A stretch of DNA of 64,000 bases from assembly GCA_019916065.1 (NCBI GenBank), contig CM034233.1, positions 19,100,936-19,164,935 on the forward strand, given 5' to 3'. The position numbers and the translations under genes were made by a program. Source of the DNA: Vitellaria paradoxa. Its lineage: Eukaryota > Streptophyta > Magnoliopsida > Ericales > Sapotaceae. The notes under the pieces were generated by a model. The model ran no database searches and was not told the DNA's origin. It saw nothing but the letters and a program-made list of their open reading frames with translations. This document shows, piece by piece, positions 1 through 10,835 of the stretch. Position 1 is the stretch's first letter. The number at the start of each line of letters is the position of its first letter.

Positions 1-31
1 AGTCTTGCTCTTGGCAGTTTTAATCCGTCTT
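1..31 (-). other. possible exon of a gene running leftward out of the window
   Basis: On the minus strand a good splice acceptor (CCTACAG, complement of 32-38) precedes 31 bases that reach the window edge. Together with a donor-like GTGAGT on the minus strand at 1555-1560 this could be the second exon of a leftward gene whose first, untranslated exon lies at 1561-1700. No protein can be recognised in 31 bases. If the gene order matches Arabidopsis the gene would be CUL3A, but that is inference from synteny only. Confidence 0.25.
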
Positions 32-38
32 CTGTAGG

Positions 39-1480
39 TGAATGTTCCAAAGACAAAGGAGACTTATTGCAAGCTCAGACCTACAGTGTCTTAGGCAATT
101 CTAGACATATGGGCACACTTACATTCTCTTAGGCAATTCTAGACACATAGCATGAGTCCTTTAAAGGACAAACTTACCACATTTGCTAGCTCTAGATTAC
201 ATGAAATATAGCAAACTAGCTAAGTATTAGAGTTTCTTAATTTTGACAAGTAAATTGAAGCAAACTATAGCAAAGTTAGGGGTGTGCAACAAACCCAGTT
301 ACCTAGACTGTCTCGACGCATAATGGTTTAGTCATGAGACGCTTTATTCAGGTTGGGTTGTTTGGAATAAAATTTAACAAGTTTTAGGTTTTGACAAGTA
401 TTTTGCCATTTAAGTTAAGACAACTAAGGCACCCCCTCAACAGCATGAATAACAATCGATATATACATACATATGCATCAAATTTTCAATATCAAAGTTC
501 ACAAATCAGACATTCTAGCATACACAATACAATACACAGCCAAAATAAAAAAATTTTCACTCCAAATGAGAAACCAAATCAGGACCCAAAATTAGAAATT
601 TCAACAGTAGAATTGCCAAATCAGAAAACCAAAAGAAAAAAAAAGAGAATAGCCTACTTGATTAATCCGCATAAATGAGAAATACCAAGCGTTCTCGAGG
701 GTTTCTTTGGCTCCGGTGACCTCATTCCAATTTAGAGAATAATTCCATCGGTGGAACCTATAATGGTAAAAAACAAACTTCACCAAAACTAAAACAAGTA
801 GAAATAGATAAGCTAATCACTCTTACTACTAGATCCTAACAAAAGAATTTCTCCAGGATGATGGATGAAAAGTGATGGTCCATTTAGATATACAAGAAAA
901 TTGATGAATTGCCAAAGCAAAACAAATTGAAGTTGATCAAAGCAACATTTCAGAACATTCATTTCAGGATGAACATTGACCAATGTTTTAAGAATATTGG
1001 ATGAAACCGAAGGTACTGATATAGAAATTTCACTAAATCATCAAGCAAGTACCTTAGGCTAGCTCCAAAATCCAATATTAATTTCTTGTTTGTTGTTTAT
1101 CAAGGAATCAATATAGAGGACAAATAATGAAAATGAACTAAATGTAGAAATCTATGCACAAACAAGCACACATGTACCCTGCATATGCCTGTATCATATA
1201 AATATGAGGAAACAATGCCTGTTCACTCACTTTTGCGGTCATTCATTTCAAAGGAAACCATCGTGTTGTTTCAAATATAATGTTGCCAGATTTCCAACGA
1301 GCGAACTACAGAGCAAAGAAAATCAACTCAAACCAAAGCAGATTAGATCAGGTCAGATTTCATTTCTGCAAAACATAACAAACAACATCCGTTCAAATTC
1401 GTCCTCTAATTTCAGCTTCGAAGTTAGGGTTTGAATCGAGCAAAGCTGAGTCTTTAAAGATCCGCCAAAATTATATATAT
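39..1480. other. AT-rich sequence, no supported gene
   Basis: Short open frames occur here (for example near 391-678), but they show no domain, codon bias or splice pattern. If the leftward gene proposed at the window edge is real, this stretch is its first intron. Confidence 0.5.
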
Positions 1481-1488
1481 ATGTACAG

Positions 1489-1541
1489 ACAGAGAGAGCG
1501 AGAGAGAGGGAAAGAGAGAGAGAGAGAGAGAAAGAGAGAGA
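1489..1541. repeat. GA microsatellite
   Basis: An interrupted (GA)n run. On the minus strand it is a CT-rich tract, of the kind common around plant 5' leaders. It lies just inside the putative first intron of the leftward gene. Confidence 0.8.
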
Positions 1542-1560
1542 ATGGGGGATGGAGACTCAC

Positions 1561-1700
1561 AGTGAGTTCCGATGACCGATTGACAGTAGTTTCCGGCGGA
1601 GGGTTGACAACAAAAATCAGCAGCGTGGTGGCGGGAGAAAGAGGAGAAACACGGGAGCAGGAAAATAGGGGAATGACTGACCTAGGCGCGCGACTGTAAA
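1561..1700 (-). other. possible 5' leader exon of the leftward gene
   Basis: This stretch is clearly more GC-rich than its surroundings. Read on the minus strand it ends in ACT followed by the donor GTGAGT at 1555-1560. It could be a 5' untranslated exon facing away from RNase copy 1. There is no transcript evidence, and the boundary on the right is a guess. Confidence 0.25.
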
Positions 1701-2134
1701 TGTTGGGGGACTAATAACGACCGCCATAACGACCGCCTTGGGTGGTCACTAATACTGCCTATTGCGACCGTACTAAGCGGTCGCCCGAGTCAAGCCTGTG
1801 TCAATACCCCAAATTCTAGTAGTGTTTGGACACTTGTTGCATACAAGTCAAACTAAACTCTCAAAGTTAGGTATTTTTCTCGCCTTCAATTATGAACTAA
1901 GTATTAAATTGGGTTATGATTAGATATTAAATTAGATTAGAAATTTTCTTATCCTAAGTTATGAGCTGGATATTAAACTACATTATGATTGGGTATTAAA
2001 TTGGGGTATAGATAATTGGCCAAAAATGTTTATACTACTAGTACTAAAAAAATTTGGGTCAAAATTTTGTGAGATACAACCCATCACAGCCTCTTAATAG
2101 CTCCGCCAGCGTAGACTCCCATACTTTATGATTG
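1701..2134. other. repeat-like intergenic sequence
   Basis: Positions 1710-1790 hold several ACGACCGCC and GCGGTCGC words in both orientations. Positions 1890-2010 hold a loosely repeated TATTAAATTGGGTTATGATT-like motif. Both look like worn repeats. No gene seen. Confidence 0.4.
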
Positions 2135-2137
2135 TAA

Positions 2138-2382
2138 GGCTTGGTTTAGCAACCCGAGCTAGTAGCTGTTACAGCGGCTGCCAGCTAGTAGCTGCTACAG
2201 TAACCAACCAAATTTATTTTTTTTACATTTTAACATTCTTTTAAACTTTTAAGAGTAAAAATTTCAAATTAACCAAAACTAAAAATCTACCTAAAAAAAG
2301 TCACATTTTCTTCCTTCCCAAACACAAATATAGCTGGTTTATTTTTAACTAACTACTACTACTTTCTTTCCCAAGCCAAGCC
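2138..2382. mobile_element. MITE, Tourist/PIF-Harbinger-like, copy 1
   Basis: A 245-bp element that starts GGCTTGGTTT and ends in a matching inverted CCAAGCC. It is flanked on both sides by TAA (2135-2137 and 2383-2385), the 3-bp target duplication expected for PIF/Harbinger elements. The interior is AT-rich and non-coding. Relatives occur at 55053-55284 and 17900-18088, and a weaker one near 36600-36830. Confidence 0.65.
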
Positions 2383-2385
2383 TAA

Positions 2386-3609
2386 GTCTCATCCACCATT
2401 TTGTATACAAAAAGCTTAGATGATTGAGGTTAGTCTTACACTAGGAAATTCTATCGTGGAAACATTCTTATTTCATTCCTTTTTTTTAAGGACTTTTTTC
2501 AAATTTTGATTTAGACAGCATTGTTTTTTGTGTTTGTTTGCATTATTTTTTTATTTTTTTAAAAAGAATCGTGTGCAAGCATGTTAGGCTTTGTTAGAGA
2601 AAAAAAAAAAAAATAGAAAGCAAGATGAGAAGGGGTTCTAATAATTTGTCCAAATTTTTTTCATTCTTGTAATCCTAAGTCTATTATTAGAGTTTTGTAA
2701 TAAAAAATTAATTATGTTATATCCAAAAACGCAAATAATTTATCAAATTATGTAAATCTTTTATTTTTGTATGATGACTAAGCAATTCGTTTCTTTATAT
2801 ATATTTATCATTAAGAAAATAATAAATATACTCTTTTATTAATTTTTTCCATTTCATATTACTTTTTTTCATTAAAGTTAGGATTGGAGAAGCTAATGAA
2901 AAAGTATAAATATCTCCCCCTATCATTATTATTAAAGTTAATCTAGACTGGATGTAACTATGTCAAAAGGAATACAAAGAGTTGAACATTGGATCAACTC
3001 GTTAGCATCTAAAATATAATTCAGGTACTGAAGTTTGTCGCATACGTTGAGCTCTCGTGTCCATGGGAGATACGTCACAATAATTGTCTCAATTGCTTGA
3101 ATGCGCCTCTCTCTCTCTCTCTCTCAACTTGTCTGCCTGCCAGTTGTTTTCATACTCTATTAATTATATGGTTTTCATTTCACCACAATGTACATGCATG
3201 ATTTGTGACTTGAAAAGGGAATTATTAATTGTATGTGTGTGTCAAAGTCTCGCAGACCGACGTACGTTTGTTGCTCAAGTCTGAAAGTTTAGACTTTGCG
3301 AAGATACCAAGGAGATCAATTAATAAATCGCCAACGAAGAAAATGACCTACTCACTTGAGTAGAATTTGAAATTAATTAAAGAGATCACTTAAAAACAAA
3401 TGCCTCACCATATATATCATCACGGAATATCCGAATATGAAGAGTAGGTAGGTTGTTCATTAATTGTCTCAGTCAAAATTATTAGGCACCAAGGCCAGCC
3501 GACATGTTATCAACCGCCGTTCCCTCTTCTCACACAACAAAGCCGTTGCAGATTGACAAATGCCAAGTTATTAATATCACAAGTCCGTTTACATTGTCAA
3601 TTTTTTTCC
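2386..3609. other. AT-rich intergenic sequence upstream of RNase copy 1
   Basis: Contains poly-A/T tracts, a short CT run at 3108-3124 and no supported gene. The last few hundred bases should hold the RNase copy 1 promoter. Confidence 0.5.
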
Positions 3610-3618
3610 TATATATAG
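3610..3618 (+). promoter_or_regulatory. TATA box of RNase copy 1
   Basis: TATATATAG lies 97 bp before the ATG at 3707, a normal distance for a TATA box plus a leader of about 65 bases. A short GAGA run sits in the leader (3681-3691). Confidence 0.5.
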
Positions 3619-3706
3619 TTTAACATCCATCGATCGATCATCCCATCATCACTTCAAAAAAATTCACAAACACACATACAGAGAGAGAGAGTTTGGGATA
3701 GTAGTG

Positions 3707-4852
3707 ATGGAATCCAAGTGCTCAATCTTGATCAAGCTCTTGATTCTCCAGTACTCTCTGGCAGTTTTATGCACCGCGCAAGACTTTGATTTCTTCTATT
3801 TTGTTCAACAGGTGGGTGAGAGCGTCTTTGTTACTATAATTTTTAAAATACTCTTGCCAGCACACGACACTAATTGATTAAGAATGCCTTTTACGACCAT
3901 CAGAATTATTATAAATATCTTAGTAAGTTATAAAATTTCAGTGTAGATATTGGCTCGCTCTTCTTGAAAAATTTAGTGTAATTACTTTTTTACGTACTCT
4001 AAATTTATTCGAGTTAATCATGCAAGTTATATCTCAAACTTCTTTACTGGATGATTCTTAATCAATTATACAGTGGCCAGGATCGTACTGTGACACAAAG
4101 CAAAGCTGTTGCTATCCCACCACCGGTAAACCAGCTGCAGATTTCGGCATTCATGGACTCTGGCCAAATTACAGTAGTGGCAAGTACCCATCGAACTGTG
4201 ATCCTAGCAGCCCTTATGATGAATCCAAGGTAATTAATATGTAAACTCATCATCCTAGAAATCTTGTCTGCTTGTTATATACACAGAGACAATGTTGGTG
4301 GGTTAATTGACCAAATTAAACTTCTTCCTGATTCAAGTTCCTTCAATGTCAATATTGCGTAGGTCTCTGACTTGATCAGCAGAATGCAAAGGACTTGGCC
4401 AACGTTGGCTTGTCCGAGCGGTGATGGCTCAGCGTTTTGGTCACACGAGTGGGAAAAACACGGAACTTGCTCGGTAAGTTAACTTGAGAGATCAGCTAGA
4501 CCTACTCCAGATTCTTCAAGGCGCTGGTAAGTTAACTTGACCCATTTTCCCAATTCTTTTCACAATTTTCTAGCACCACACGTGTGATTGACAAACAAAT
4601 TTGGGGGCCGGGCAAAAATGTTAAATAGGAATCAATCCGGATGGAGGATCTTACAGCTTAAGCAGTATCAAAGGAGCCATTAAAAGAGCAACTGGGTACA
4701 CTCCTTCGATCGAATGCAATGTTGACGCATCTGGTAACAGCCAGCTGTACCAGGTTTATGTTTGTGTGGACACTTCTGGTTCAAGCTTCATTGAATGCCC
4801 AGTGCTGCCGACCGGAAAATGTGCTTCCAATATCGAGTTTCCTTCTTTCTAA
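3707..4852 (+). pseudogene. S-like ribonuclease T2, copy 1, disrupted in exon 3
   Basis: Secreted RNase T2 family (acid endoribonuclease, RNA to 2',3'-cyclic nucleotides). Exons 3707-3811, 4074-4229, 4363-4473 (break), remainder to about 4526, and 4629-4852. Residues 1-24 form a signal peptide ending near LCTA. Exon 2 carries CAS I (GIHGLWP) and exon 3 carries CAS II ([10 protein letters not shown]), so both catalytic histidines are encoded. Directly after GTCS about 18 codons present in copies 2 and 3 are replaced by a 16-base filler, whose first 14 bases (4474-4487) repeat the start of the next intron (4527-4540). Reading on gives TAA at 4480-4482. Splicing from the copied donor to exon 4 shifts frame and also stops early. 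The C-terminal exon (75 codons ending EFPSF) is intact but unreachable. It is probably a recent pseudogene, though a short transcript is possible. Confidence 0.85.
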
Positions 4853-5393
4853 CCTGCATGGCTTGTTCCGGGGGATAGACAAAATGTTACCCTTTTTTTT
4901 TCTGTTCATTCAATAATTTGGATATTGTAACTTAGTTTGTCATAGTAAACAAATTTAATTGACTAGTGCAATAAAAGTTACAGAGCTCAAAGTTTCAATT
5001 GAAAGCATCTTTTCTTTCTTTGCCATCATCTTTTCCAATTTCCTTGCCCGATAATTAATTAGTGGGACTTGCAAAATAAAAAATTGTCTCTAATTTCCAA
5101 TGTTATCCAATTCCTAAGTCATATTCATCAATAATATTAAATGTCGGAGCCCGTAACCTTGAAGGGGTACTAATTAATTAAAGGGAATCCTTCATCTCCT
5201 TAAACTAAAAACTACTGTCATTAATTTATACAACTATATATAGGCTGAAAACTACTTAGGGGGAATCATGTGATGAGCCATGCGCATTTAGAAAGAATAA
5301 CATAAAAGACATTATTCATATATATACATATATATATTTATATATAAGCCCAGCTGATATTAAAAATGATTATTGATGAGATAAGATTGAGTA
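4853..5393. other. 3' flank of RNase copy 1 up to the gypsy insertion
   Basis: AT-rich. It includes a poly-T stretch near 4889-4900 and an AATAAAA signal near 4970 that could serve polyadenylation. No gene seen. Confidence 0.5.
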
Positions 5394-5398
5394 GTATC

Positions 5399-6304
5399 TG
5401 TTCGGCAGTAAAAAATACCGCCGGAACTGCTGACCACGCCAACCGGAAATGCAATCGCCGACCTGCCAAACAAAGACAGAAAGAAAGGTTGCGGCCGGAG
5501 TGGAGGTCTCTGGCCGGAAAATCCCCCGATACTTAAGTCAGCAAGTCGCTCAAAGAAAGAAACTTTCAGGGAAGAAGTGAGTAAAAGCTTAAGTTGGCAA
5601 TAGTCAGCTTACCTCTGTGGTTCAGCAGAATGTCCTATTTATAGTAGCCCGAATAATGATTAAAGCATACCTGCGACTTGACGTTTATGCACACTGCCGT
5701 GTCCCTCTTTTCCGTCCTTGCTTTAAATACTCTTCCCCTTCATTTAATGCCTCAAACCCCTCATTTAATACACCATGCCTCTCATTTAATGCTTCTGGTG
5801 GCTTAACACGGCATTACAACCAGAATTTCAGGGTCAGACTGTCTTCCTGTCACATCCGCCAACTACTCGTGACGAGATGGACTGATTTAGTTACTTCCTC
5901 AGAGATAAATACCCAGTTCAGTCTTAACTATGGTGCATTTATGGTCATGAGCCCTCTTTAAAGGCTGTGGGTCCCAGGTTCAACATTTACTAGCCGCCAA
6001 TGGATGGGCTGAGCAAACTAGCTATCGAGATCCTCGGCTATAGCCACGTAGCAATACACTGTTCATTGGTGCTGAGGTTCAGGGTATTCTTTGGAACACT
6101 AACCTTAAGACATGTGTTCACGTATAACACTCATGTGGAACTCTCGTGCCATTAATCAGTTGTTCGGCAGGACGCCACGTGTCACGACGGAACGTGCTCG
6201 GTGAATGACTACGTGGCTCACACAAGTATGCTCGGCACTGGGCCACGTGGCGCCAGACTACACTTGTTCGGCACAAGTACATCTTAGTATTATTTTGCCC
6301 AACA
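5399..6304 (-). repeat. gypsy 3' LTR (left in the window)
   Basis: 906 bp, beginning TGTTCGGCAG and ending GCCCAACA on the + strand. Aligned by eye with the right LTR it has no length difference and about 36 substitutions, all but one of them transitions. Confidence 0.95.
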
Positions 6305-6318
6305 TTTTGCCCCCACTC
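6305..6318 (-). promoter_or_regulatory. gypsy polypurine tract
   Basis: On the minus strand AGTGGGGGCAAAA abuts the 3' LTR. This is the expected primer site for plus-strand synthesis and fixes the element's orientation. Confidence 0.75.
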
Positions 6319-6803
6319 TGGTTGGAAAAAGGTGTTTTCCGAGCAGAGTAGCAGAGCGGAAGAGCCTTACCTTACCAATTCGTTCCATCTTCCTCATACG
6401 ATTTGTCGTTTAGTGCCCTTCTGACGCGCCTCTTATCTGATTGGACCCTTTTCTCTCTTGGAAATGACACGCGTAGTGCCCTTTTAGCTTTTCATCTACC
6501 GCGCCGCTTACGCGGATCCCTAGATCCGGGGTGTCGAAACGTGAGTGGTTAAAAATTTGAAAACCGGGGCGCTAATAAATGCCATTTTTGTCGCTCGTTG
6601 CTTTTTCATTGGTAACGCTTCGGTTACCCCCACAGATACACACACATATACTTATATGCTGGGTTCATCTTCTTCTACTTCTTTTCTGCAATTCGAGCTA
6701 TCAGATTTCCTTTCCCCCTGAGTTTTCGTCTTCTCGAGCTTTCGTCCTTCCCGTCGTCCTTCGTTCCCTGTGAGTCAATCCTTTTTATTTCAAATCTTCC
6801 GTT
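6319..6803 (+). promoter_or_regulatory. region upstream of the gypsy antisense gene
   Basis: Non-coding stretch between the polypurine tract and the antisense gene. A weak TATA-like TATACTTATATG lies near 6648-6659. A promoter here would be needed for antisense transcription, but none is shown. Confidence 0.25.
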
Positions 6804-7809
6804 ATGGGTAGACTTGCAAACGAGCTAAACTCTGAGGAAAAAATTAGGGTTTTCAAGGAGAAATACCAAATTCCTCAGAACTTAAACATTAGGCTCGCCG
6901 AGCAAGGCGAGCGCGAAACATAAGAGTTCCCCATAGTGGCCATTATTGAAGGTGGCCTTAGATTCCCCCTGTACCATTTTCTTCGCTCTATAATTAGCAT
7001 TCTGGACCTTGGCCCTAGGAATCTCACCCACAACTTCTACAGAATTGTTAATGGGGTAATAGAAATAAATAGGCAATACGAATTCCACATATCCGAGTGG
7101 TACCTGAAATCCCGACCAGAAAAGGCCTTGGTCCACATGCTGCCTAATACGATTAAGTCAGAAAGTGACCTGTGCGTCGTCACAGGTCACTGGACACACG
7201 ATCCAGAAGAAGATCGTTATCGAATCGTCCCTCGGGTTTCTTTGGGCCCAGGTTGGTTGATTTCAAATGCTACCAGTTCTTATTCTTCTTCGACATTTGA
7301 TCTTCCTTTTTTAAGCATTCTAACTGTTTGATTCGATACCTGTGCAGCCGTCCAATCAAAGAAGATCTGGGCTACTGGTCTTCGTGCTGACAAGGATCAT
7401 CTCAAAGAGGTGTTCAAATTCCTTGGAGGTCCGGATCTTTACCCGTTTACGAGGGCAGTTCCAGTCCTGTTTGACTTCATCCCTTCACACCAGACGTTCA
7501 TCGCCCCCCCAAGGCTTCGCGACCTCAGAGGCTATTAGGCGTCTTCAGTGGTGGTTCCGGGCTTCCACTGAAGAAAAAGAAGATTACTACGCCTTAAGGC
7601 ATCCAGGGTGGACTCGTCCTCCTCCGTTTGCTATTCCATTGGTTGCCGAGCAAGTTCATGCCCCACAAGTGGCAATTCCTGAGCCTGCCGAGCAGCCAAG
7701 GAAGCGGAGATTTGTTCTTTTAGACGAGGAGGAGGAGGAAGAAGAAGAAGAAGTTGAAGTACCCCCTGCTTTCGACTTTTTTTCAGATCTAGAAAGGGAA
7801 GAGGAATGA
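6804..7809 (+). pseudogene. antisense gene of the gypsy element, N-terminal part
   Basis: An extra gene running against gag-pol. Exon 1 runs from ATG 6804 to 7251 and has an in-frame TAA at 6921-6923. A GT-AG intron at 7252-7347 joins it in frame to exon 2, which reads to a TAG at 7536-7538. From about 7530 the coding sense moves to another frame, near a run of seven C, and continues to a TGA at 7807-7809 after an acidic Glu-rich stretch. Segments such as EGGLRFPLYHF and KEVFKFLGG resemble the plant 'putative gypsy type transposon' family (Pfam Transposase_28), which I recall as typical of Tat antisense frames. Its function is unknown. This copy has a stop, a frameshift and a second stop. Confidence 0.65.
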
Positions 7810-7812
7810 GAC

Positions 7813-9305
7813 ATGGCCCCGAAGATCGATTATAAGAAGCTCGCCATGGCAAAGGCTAACGGGCAAAGGGCCAAAGAGGCCCAGAAGAAAAAGGCCGACG
7901 AGCAAAAAGCTGCTGGAAAGAGAAAGCTCGATGAGGGGAAGGCCCCTGCTCCTGCAACTGCCGATCAGATAATGAAAGTGAAAATAGAGAAGGGGAAGGA
8001 GCAGGAGGCAGCTCAAAAGAAACCTTCTGGTCCTCCTGAGCAAAAGAGGGCCAAGACGCAATCTGCAGAAACAACTCAAACGGCCGAGCAGTCAAGACTG
8101 CCAAAGGAGGATGCTGCGAGGGGGGCAGCACCTTCCAAGGTCGTGCCACCCACCAAGGACGCACCACCCAAAACCTCCGAGTCAGTACCTACTCAACCGA
8201 TTGGGCCCGTGCCTCTTGCCATCGAGTATCCGGCCAATCCGGTTCGAGACTCCCCTCTATTCGTTCCACAAATCATTATTCCAAGCCTCGAGCACCCTCA
8301 AGGCCGACCCTTCACTGTCCAAGATACAGCCTTCAACCACGCCGAGGAGTATCTCAAGGGTGTCCTCCCTCCTCGGGACGTTAATACTACAAGAAAAAAT
8401 AGAACGGAGGACATCCATAAAGCTCTGATGAAGAACATCATCTCTGTAAGTACAATGATATTCCTTTATGTGTATCCTTTTGCCATTATGATTTTTCTAA
8501 CTTTCTGTTCTTTCTACAGACTTCTCTTTACACGATGGAATTGATTGCTCGGAGCCAAGCCTCTGATGCCAGAGCCGAGCAGGATAGGTCAGACATAAAA
8601 GAATTGAAGGCAAATGTGAAGACTTTGGAGAAGGAGAACAAGAGTCTTCAATCCAGCAATGACGCTCTGGCAAAAGAGAGAAGCCAGCTTCGAGATGAGA
8701 ATAAGGAAATCGAGCAGCAACTTAACACCGCCCTTGGTCAAGTTGCAGGAAGCATAGCTCGCGTGCAATCGATGGACAAAATCCTAATCCGTAAGGACGA
8801 AGAGCTGTTGGAGGTCAAGGGCAAACTCTCTAGGGCTGAGATTGAATTGTCCTCGACAAAGGCTGGACAAGAAATACTCCTCAAGGAGTTGGAGACTTCC
8901 AGGGCCGAGCAGGGCAAATCGAAGCAAGAGCTTGCCAACCTTCGGGCAGAGCTTGCACTGAAGACTCGGGCCCTGGAAGAGAAAGAAGCTGCTCTCCGAG
9001 AAGCCGATGAGAAGGCCAAAGCTGAAGTGGAGGCCCAAATCAACGACTGCGTGGATCAGATGAGGGACGCTCACAACGACTTCTTCCTTGAGGGTTGGGG
9101 GGCCGCAATGAAGAAGAACAATATTGATCAGACCAACCCCATATACAAGGAGGTCCCTTATCTTGATCCAGAGTGCCCAATCCCTCAGTTCAGCTTTGAA
9201 CGTCCACCTCAAACTCCCTCAATTCAGACTGCCGAAGTAACGATTGACGAGGGGGAGGTTGAGGTGGATAGTTCCCAGAAGGACACCTCCCAGGCGCCTA
9301 AATAG
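7813..9305 (+). CDS. antisense gene of the gypsy element, coiled-coil part, spliced
   Basis: Starts MAPKIDYKK at 7813, four bases after the TGA that closes the upstream part and in the same frame, so the two may once have been one gene. Exon 7813-8445 encodes a Lys/Ala/Glu-rich then Pro-rich region. A 74-bp GT-AG intron (8446-8519, CTACAG acceptor) restores frame exactly into 8520-9305, which encodes a long coiled coil (about 150 residues of heptad-like Leu/Glu/Lys, e.g. LEKENKSLQ) and a short acidic tail. The joined product is 472 aa without stops. The open reading across a splice junction argues for constraint on the antisense strand until recently. No enzymatic motif is visible. It might be a structural or regulatory protein of the element, but that is inference. 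Confidence 0.7.
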
Positions 9306-10199
9306 ATTGATCTGATCGTGGAGAGTGATCCCACTAAAGAGGGAGAGAAGTGAGCCTATTTGTATTTTTGTTTTGCTTTTCTATTCAATTCAGATGTAAC
9401 AATGTAAAACCTTTGACTCTGAATGAATGAAAGTACTTTGGTTTTTCTCTAATCTCGCTTTATTTTTCTATGTCTTTGTTTCTTTAGAACTGCTAATGAA
9501 TTGATTGGAGAATGCTTTGACTGGCTTGCTGACGAAATTATAAGGAATGCAGCCGAGGAGTGCCTTGACGTTTTTTCCTACGAGATAGCTACAAACCCTT
9601 ACAACAAATGCTAATGCCCCATCTTAGGTTTAAGATAACCTTTTCAGTTGACAATTTTGTAAAGTGTATTGTAATTGTACTTTGAAACAGGAAGTAAAAG
9701 CTTTTGAATTGTTTCTCACTGGAAGTCTGCTTTTCTATTTATACGTTTTATGTTTATGTTGAAGTATGTACTGTGAATGCATTTGTACCGATTAGCCGAG
9801 CAACCATAAATTTTAACAGAGATGCTTTAAACAACAAGTCTTTCAAGGATAACAAGTTCAAGTAGTTGGTTGCTTTTCATCAAGTAACTTCAAGCTTTTG
9901 CTAAAATGGTATAACTTTAATAAATCTCACATACCTTAAAGAGTTTGGCTATCCTCGAGCTTTCATGTAATAACCGAGGAATCCACTTTTGACAAAAATC
10001 TTTTCAATTTCATGCTGAGCGTCGGAGAAATGAATCTTTATGATACGGGGGCTTACTCACATCAGGGCCGAACTTCCTTGAAAAATTTTTCTTCATGTTG
10101 TAAGGCCTTTTGCTTCTATTGTACTAGCGCTAAGGAAACCGAGCGTGGCTTCTTTTCTTTCTAATTAATAAACCAAGGAATTGAATCTCATTCGAAAGA
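9306..10199. other. non-coding spacer in the gypsy 3' region
   Basis: Separates the end of the antisense gene from the tandem repeat. AATGAATGAAAG near 9420 and T-rich tracts could serve 3' end formation of the antisense transcript. The words GCCGAGC and GAATTGAATCTC occur here and in the neighbouring repeat. No frame worth calling. Confidence 0.5.
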
Positions 10200-10630
10200 G
10201 AATTCCTGGTCAGTTAATAAACCAGGAATGTACCAACGCTGGGTAAGCCGAGTCTAAAAAGAATTCCTAGTCAGTTAATAAACCAGGAATGTACCAACGC
10301 TGGGCTAGCCGAGCGTGGCTCCTTTTGATAATTCTTTTCAGAAGACCGAGGAATTGAATCTCAGTCTAAAGAGAATTCCTGGTCAGTTAATAAACCAGGA
10401 ATGTACCAACGCTGGGCAAGCCGAGCGTGGCTCCTTTTGATAATTCTTTTCAGAAGATCGAGGAATTGAATCTCAGTCTAAAGAGAATTCCTGGTCAGTT
10501 AATAAACCAGGAATGTACCAACGCTGGGCCAGCTGAGCGTGGATCCTTTTGATAATTCTTTTCAGAAGACTGAGGAATTGAATCTCAGTCTAAAGAGAAT
10601 TCCTGGTCAGTTAATAAACCAGGAAAGTAC
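10200..10630. repeat. 112-bp tandem repeat with internal hairpin
   Basis: Units start with GAATTCCT at 10200 (shortened, 61 bp), 10261, 10373, 10485 and 10597 (partial). The three full units are exactly 112 bp and nearly identical. Each contains ATTCCTGG and, 12 bases later, CCAGGAAT, a perfect 8-bp stem. The array lies between the converging ends of integrase and the antisense gene, the region of Tat elements known to spawn satellite-like tandem repeats. Confidence 0.9.
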
Positions 10631-10835
10631 CAACATCCAAAGGGATGTGGCATATTTTGTGCCAATACTCGGCGAGCCGAGCATGTCTCTTTTTCAGGCC
10701 ATCACTCAAAGAGGTGTGGCGTCTTTTTGCTAAGCAGGGAGTTATCTCAAGCTTTTGAAATTGCTTTAATTGCTTACAAAAGAATGGCTTTTCAAATAAA
10801 TGTACAAAGTTTTTAACAGTAAACGTACAGTAATA

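Noticed and set aside
5617..5961. 114-codon frame in the left gypsy LTR, repeated at 16809-17114
   Set aside because: It lies wholly in LTR sequence, is antisense to the element, and has no domain.
7631..8167. Minus-strand frames opposite the antisense gypsy gene
   Set aside because: They are Leu- and Pro-rich shadows of the Glu- and Lys-rich + strand coding sequence.
8738..9212. Minus-strand open frames of 101 and 142 codons
   Set aside because: They are shadows of the coiled-coil coding sequence on the + strand.
10200..10630. CRISPR array
   Set aside because: Units are directly adjacent, with no unique spacers, and lie inside a plant retrotransposon.
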